DNA of 9,228 nt, from contig JAJYRX010000046.1 in assembly GCA_021793875.1 (NCBI GenBank), positions 1-9,228 on the forward strand, written 5' to 3'. The position numbers and the translations under genes are program-made. This document shows positions 5,630 through 9,228 of this stretch, in pieces. The notes under the pieces are model-generated. The model did no database searches. It saw only the letters and a list, made by a program, of their open reading frames with translations, and was not told where the DNA came from. Origin of the DNA: Pseudomonadota bacterium. GTDB taxonomy: Bacteria > Pseudomonadota > Gammaproteobacteria > Burkholderiales > Burkholderiaceae_B. Within the stretch, counting starts at the first letter, position 1. Each line of letters begins with the position of its first letter.

Positions 5630-7399
5630 ATGGTTTTAAGTTCCACTAATTCTGCTAGTAGCAACTCACCTATGCTCTCTATGAGCGGGCAGGGGGTTGT
5701 GAAGGGCATCACCATAGGAAAGGCCGTTGTAATGGGTGCTTCAACACTAGAAGTTCCCCATTACTATGTTCCCATAAAAGATGTTAATAATGAGTGCGAT
5801 AGACTATTAACTGCGATAGAAAAGGCCAGCTCTGAATTGCTGTCTATTATAGATATGCTTCCTGGTGATTCGCCACTAGAGTTAGCTCCGGTGTTGGATG
5901 TGCATCGTTTATTGTTACAAGATCCCTTACTTATAGACGGCTCTTGTGAGTTGATACGTCATCACAGATATAACGCAGAATGGGCTCTCGCAACTCAGGG
6001 GCAAGCTTTAATAGAACAGTTTACAAGTCTCAGTGACGAATATATGCGAGAAAGGGGTGGTGATATTCGTCAGGTAATAGAGCGGGTGTTAGCGGTATTA
6101 TCAGGTACTGCCGACGATCTTTTGGCTAACTTTTCAACTCACCCAGATGATCAGCCGCGTATCGTGGTGGCACGTGATATTGCGCCGGCTGACATGCTTA
6201 GATTACGAGACGGGCGTTTTAGTGCTTTTCTTACTGACCTTGGTGGGCCAACCTCTCATACGGCAATAGTGGCCCGCAGCATGAACGTGCCAGCAGTTGT
6301 TGGTCTTGGCTCTTTACGCAACCTTGTGCGCGATGGTGATACCCTCGTTGTTGATGGCGAAACAGGTGCTGTGTTCGTTAATCCCACCATACAGATTCTG
6401 CAGCAATATGAGTTGCTTCAAAAACAATATCTGCAGGAGCGCGAGACTTTAGCGCTTTTAGTTGGTGCTAAAGCAGAGACCCTAGATGGAATTAATGTTC
6501 AGTTAGAGGCAAATATCGAATTGCCCGAAGAGGCCGATAAAGCTTTAAGTTCCGGCGCACAAGGTATAGGATTGTTTCGCACTGAGTTCTTGTTTATGGG
6601 TAAAAAAAGTTTGCCTTCCGAAGAAGAACAATACCTTGCATACTCTAGTGTTGTGCGCACAATGGCAGGAAAACCAGTAACTATTAGAACGCTTGATATA
6701 GGCTCTGATAAAACACTCGATAATGAAAGTACTGTAGCTACAAATCCTGCGTTAGGTCTGAGGGCTGTGCGTTACTGTCTAGATCAGCCCGAGCTGTTTT
6801 TGACTCAGCTTAAAGCAATATTAAGGGCCTCGGCGTTTGGCCATATAAAGGTGCTAATTCCAATGATAACCAGTATGCAGGAAGTGCATGCGGTTTTTGA
6901 AGCAGTTTCCCATGCACGTGAAGCTCTATTAATTAGTCATCCAGAAATTAAGCCTGATTTTTCAGTAGGGGCAATGGTAGAAACGCCCGCTATGGCAATA
7001 GCCGTAGAGCCATTTGCTAAAGCACTAGATTTTCTATCTATTGGTACGAATGATTTAATTCAATATACGTTAGCTGTAGATAGAACTGATCCAGAGGTAT
7101 CATCACTGTATGATCCTACTCACCCATCTGTGCTTAGATTAATATCTAACGTTATAAATGTTGGTGATCGTTTTGGGATTCCAGTTTCCATGTGTGGTGA
7201 GATGGCTGGTGAGGCGCAGCTAACTAGGCTTCTACTTGGTCTGGGCCTAAAATCATTTTCAATGCATTATCAGCAAATACTCGATGTCAAAAAACAAGTT
7301 ATAAATTCACATTCAACAGAATTGCGTTACGCATTGGCATCAACCCTAAACCATGCTAGCCGTGTAGATGCAAGTGTTCTTAATATACATACTAAATAA
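5630..7399 (+). CDS. ptsI: PTS enzyme I (phosphoenolpyruvate-protein phosphotransferase)
   Basis: EI takes phosphate from phosphoenolpyruvate and transfers it to HPr. The 589-residue protein contains the N-terminal HPr-binding and phosphohistidine domains, with GGPTSHTAIVAR (205-216) holding the active His210. The C-terminal PEP-binding barrel has GIGLFRTEF (Arg317), TIRTLDIGSDK (Arg353), NPALGLRAVRYCL, GAMVETPAMAI (Glu451), SIGTNDLIQYTLAVDRTD (Asn474, Asp475) and SMCGEMAGE (catalytic Cys522). All key residues are present. The protein is about 14 residues longer than E. coli EI, mostly a Ser/Asn-rich N-terminal extension. The exact start is uncertain: ATGs at 5672 and 5681 would give a family-like N terminus, and the only Shine-Dalgarno-like AAGG (5610-5613) lies 16 bases before 5630. 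Confidence 0.95.
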   Translation: MVLSSTNSASSNSPMLSMSGQGVVKGITIGKAVVMGASTLEVPHYYVPIKDVNNECDRLLTAIEKASSELLSIIDMLPGDSPLELAPVLDVHRLLLQDPLLIDGSCELIRHHRYNAEWALATQGQALIEQFTSLSDEYMRERGGDIRQVIERVLAVLSGTADDLLANFSTHPDDQPRIVVARDIAPADMLRLRDGRFSAFLTDLGGPTSHTAIVARSMNVPAVVGLGSLRNLVRDGDTLVVDGETGAVFVNPTIQILQQYELLQKQYLQERETLALLVGAKAETLDGINVQLEANIELPEEADKALSSGAQGIGLFRTEFLFMGKKSLPSEEEQYLAYSSVVRTMAGKPVTIRTLDIGSDKTLDNESTVATNPALGLRAVRYCLDQPELFLTQLKAILRASAFGHIKVLIPMITSMQEVHAVFEAVSHAREALLISHPEIKPDFSVGAMVETPAMAIAVEPFAKALDFLSIGTNDLIQYTLAVDRTDPEVSSLYDPTHPSVLRLISNVINVGDRFGIPVSMCGEMAGEAQLTRLLLGLGLKSFSMHYQQILDVKKQVINSHSTELRYALASTLNHASRVDASVLNIHTK

Positions 7400-7457
7400 T
7401 ATGATTTATGCATGATATGCTTGTAGTTATATAAACTGTAATACATAAGGCTAGGAT

Positions 7458-7691
7458 ATGAGCAAACCAAATGAATGGATAGAAGAATTACAGCGAAACA
7501 TATCAGATCTTATAGCCAATAGTCCGGCTGCCGATATAGAACGCAATGTCAAAGCGCTTATGGCGCAAACCTTTGCCCGTATGGACCTAATAACACGTGA
7601 AGAATTTGATATTCAGCAACAGCTTTTAAGCAGACTATCAGCGCGTGTATCTGAACTTGAAGCTAAGGTCTCTGAATTAGAGTCAAAATAA
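7458..7691 (+). CDS. ubiK: Ubiquinone biosynthesis accessory factor UbiK (BMFP family)
   Basis: Small cytoplasmic protein of the BMFP/YqiC family; the E. coli member UbiK is an accessory factor for aerobic ubiquinone synthesis that works with UbiJ. At 77 residues it is a normal size. The core ADIERNVKALMAQTFARMDLITREEFDIQ (residues about 25-53) is the family signature, with an amphipathic N-terminal part. The C-terminal part (about 54-77, LLSRLSARVSELEAKVSELES) is a heptad-repeat coiled coil rich in Leu, Val and Glu, which in this family drives trimerization. AAGG at 7447-7450, 7 bases before the ATG, serves as RBS. The gene is separated from ptsI by 58 bases and from comM by 116 bases. UbiK next to YifB/ComM is a common betaproteobacterial arrangement as I recall it. 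Confidence 0.9.
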   Translation: MSKPNEWIEELQRNISDLIANSPAADIERNVKALMAQTFARMDLITREEFDIQQQLLSRLSARVSELEAKVSELESK

Positions 7692-7698
7692 TAAACAC

Positions 7699-7719
7699 TA
7701 TGCATATTTAATATGCATA
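7699..7719 (+). repeat. Perfect AT-rich inverted repeat after ubiK
   Basis: TATGCATATT (7699-7708) and AATATGCATA (7710-7719) are exact reverse complements around a single base. A T run (7728-7732) follows 8 bases later. It may act as a weak terminator for ubiK or as a protein-binding site. A partial copy, TATGCATGATATGC, lies at 7407-7420 on the other side of ubiK. Confidence 0.45.
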
Positions 7720-7745
7720 ATATGATGTTTTTATCAGTTTAACCT

Positions 7746-7774
7746 TTGCTTAACGCTACGCGTAGCACCATACT
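7746..7774 (+). promoter_or_regulatory. Possible comM promoter with palindrome in the spacer
   Basis: TTGCTT (7746-7751) and CATACT (7769-7774) are weak matches to -35 and -10 boxes with a 17-base spacer. The spacer contains the perfect 12-base palindrome GCTACGCGTAGC (7755-7766), which could be an operator. The palindrome is certain; the promoter is a guess. Confidence 0.3.
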
Positions 7775-7806
7775 ACCTATACGTTAACTTGATTAGTGGT
7801 ATAGGT
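7775..7806 (+). promoter_or_regulatory. Hairpin able to sequester the comM ribosome binding site
   Basis: ACCTATAC (7775-7782) and GTATAGGT (7799-7806) are perfect 8-base reverse complements with a 16-base loop, ending one base before the comM ATG. The only Shine-Dalgarno-like AGG before comM (7803-7805, very close to the start) lies in the 3' arm, paired to CCT in the 5' arm. This could limit translation, or the repeat could be a DNA operator. Confidence 0.45.
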
Positions 7807-7807
7807 T

Positions 7808-9228
7808 ATGTCTCTAGCGGTATTAAATAGTTATGTCCTACAAGGCACGTATGCTTTGCCAATACATGTAGAGGTGCATAGCGGGCCTGGTTTACCGGCT
7901 TTTAATATTGTTGGTCTACCAGACGCAGGGGTAAGGGAAAGCCGCGATAGAGTGCGCTCAGCAATCCATAATAGTGGTTTTGCTTTTCCTCTAGGCCGTA
8001 TAACAGTTAATCTTGCTCCTGCAAATATTCGTAAGGTTGCGTCCCAGCTTGATTTGCCAATTGCTATAGGTATACTTATGGCATCAGGTCAGGTTAATGT
8101 TAGCCACAATACACCTTCTATAAATATTAATAGGTTTATTTTGGCGGGTGAGTTATCTCTCACAGGTGCTCTTTTACCTTTGCATACCGCACTTATTATC
8201 GCCTTAAATGTTTCCAGCAACTCTAAAAGTATTGCAAACATAATACTACCTCGTATTGGTGCAAGCGTAGCGGCCTCAGTGCCAGGCGTATCTGTTTTGC
8301 AGGCGTCGTCACTTCATGAAGTTGCTTTTTATTTGTCAGGACTTAAGACTCTTGACTCCGCTAAGCCCAAAAGATTCTCCAACGCACAACCTAATAAATA
8401 CGAATGCCTTTCTGAAGTAAAAGGTCAGCATGCAGCCAAGCGAGTCTTAGAAATATGTGCTTCTGGTGGGCACAGCCTTTTGATGTTAGGCACGCCTGGA
8501 TCAGGGAAGAGCATGCTTGCCAATAGGTTTTCTAGTATATTGCCTGAGCTAAGTCGCACAGAGTCTTTAGAGGTAGCAGCAATTGCATCATTATCAGAGC
8601 AAAATGCGGTTTATCCATCACATATGCCGCCATTCAGAGCACCGCATCATACTATAACTGTAGCAGGTTTAATTGGAGGTGGAATAACACCACGACCAGG
8701 AGAGGTCTCGAAGGCGCATAATGGTGTTTTGTTTTTAGACGAATTGCCCGAGTTCTCTAGGGATTCTCTAGAAGCTTTAAGAGAGCCCTTAGAGAACGGT
8801 ATCATAGAAATTGCCCGTAATGCTTATTCAGTCTCATATCAATCTAGATTTATTTTGTTAGCTGCAATGAATCCGTGTCCCTGCGGCTGGTTAGGACATA
8901 TAAAAAAAGTCTGTAAATGCACTCCAGATCAAATAACGCGTTATGCAGGTAAGTTGTCAGGTCCATTATCTGACAGAATAGATATACACCTACAAGTAAG
9001 TCCTAATACTTCTATGTTAATGAATGATGCAAATGGTGAAAGTTCAAAAGCAATTCGTCAGCGTGTAATCGCTTGCCGTACGGCTCAGCGCAATAGGCAA
9101 GGGTGTCTAAACGCGTATCTTACAGTAGATGGCTTAATGTCATACTGTGAGCTTGATAGCTTGTGCCAGGCTCTATTGGATAAAGCTATGGATAAGTGGG
9201 GCTTATCATCAAGAGCTATACACAGAGC
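7808..9228 (+). CDS. comM: ComM/YifB-family AAA+ ATPase, Mg-chelatase-like, 3' end cut by window
   Basis: AAA+ ATPase of the YifB/ComM family. ComM is a hexameric helicase that promotes branch migration when incoming DNA is integrated during natural transformation; YifB is the name in organisms without known competence. The frame is open to the window end, with 473 residues visible of an expected roughly 500-510. The N-terminal Lon-like fold begins MSLAVLNSYVLQG and includes FNIVGLPDAGVRESRDRVR and NLAPANIRKVASQLDLPIAIGIL. Walker A is GTPGSGKS (228-235), Walker B is VLFLDE (307-312), followed by NPCPCG (355-360) and CKCTPDQITRY, which form the family's conserved Cys cluster. LSGPLSDRIDIHLQV and RTAQRNRQG near the end are the arginine-sensor region. 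No in-frame start is possible upstream because of a TAG at 7802-7804. Confidence 0.94.
   Translation, partial: MSLAVLNSYVLQGTYALPIHVEVHSGPGLPAFNIVGLPDAGVRESRDRVRSAIHNSGFAFPLGRITVNLAPANIRKVASQLDLPIAIGILMASGQVNVSHNTPSININRFILAGELSLTGALLPLHTALIIALNVSSNSKSIANIILPRIGASVAASVPGVSVLQASSLHEVAFYLSGLKTLDSAKPKRFSNAQPNKYECLSEVKGQHAAKRVLEICASGGHSLLMLGTPGSGKSMLANRFSSILPELSRTESLEVAAIASLSEQNAVYPSHMPPFRAPHHTITVAGLIGGGITPRPGEVSKAHNGVLFLDELPEFSRDSLEALREPLENGIIEIARNAYSVSYQSRFILLAAMNPCPCGWLGHIKKVCKCTPDQITRYAGKLSGPLSDRIDIHLQVSPNTSMLMNDANGESSKAIRQRVIACRTAQRNRQGCLNAYLTVDGLMSYCELDSLCQALLDKAMDKWGLSSRAIHR

Noticed and set aside
7421..7447. Promoter for ubiK (TTGTAG with TACATA)
   Set aside because: The spacer is only 15 bases, the match is poor and the -10 overlaps the ribosome binding site region.

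Overview
This window looks like an ordinary stretch of chromosome from an AT-rich betaproteobacterium, most likely Burkholderiales and perhaps a low-GC relative of Alcaligenaceae. That placement is inferred from protein sequence style and from two gene clusters: gshB - EIIA(Man) - ptsH - ptsI, and ubiK followed by comM/yifB. I cannot name a genus from sequence alone. All genes seen are on the + strand. I see no insertion sequence, prophage, CRISPR array or other mobile element.

Layout. Positions 1-434 hold the C-terminal end of a TRAP transporter large permease, followed 12 bases later by trpF (447-1091). Next comes tRNA-Val(GAC) (1152-1228), driven by a perfect-consensus sigma70 promoter. 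A non-coding leader (1229-1391) ends in a strong intrinsic terminator hairpin placed directly before the ribosome binding site of thrS (1392-3323). infC (3367-3885) follows thrS and starts at an ATC codon, upstream of any ATG or GTG in its frame. After infC the usual rpmI-rplT pair is absent. Instead there is a compact block of gshB (3937-4896), a mannose-type EIIA (4898-5314), ptsH (5325-5600) and ptsI (5630-7399). The window closes with ubiK (7458-7691), a 116-base spacer rich in inverted repeats, and comM/yifB (7808 to the end, truncated by the window edge).

How the genes fit together. tRNA-Val, thrS and infC are translation genes that could share transcription from the tRNA promoter, with the terminator before thrS acting as a control point. 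EI, HPr and EIIA form a complete three-step phosphorelay with all phosphorylated histidines present. No sugar-specific EIIB or EIIC is encoded here, so the relay is probably regulatory. gshB makes glutathione and is nearly fused to the PTS genes. UbiK supports aerobic ubiquinone synthesis. ComM is a DNA helicase linked to natural transformation.

No wholly new system is evident. The most interesting signals are regulatory: the attenuator-like leader of thrS, the rare infC start codon, and a perfect inverted repeat that could hide the comM ribosome binding site.
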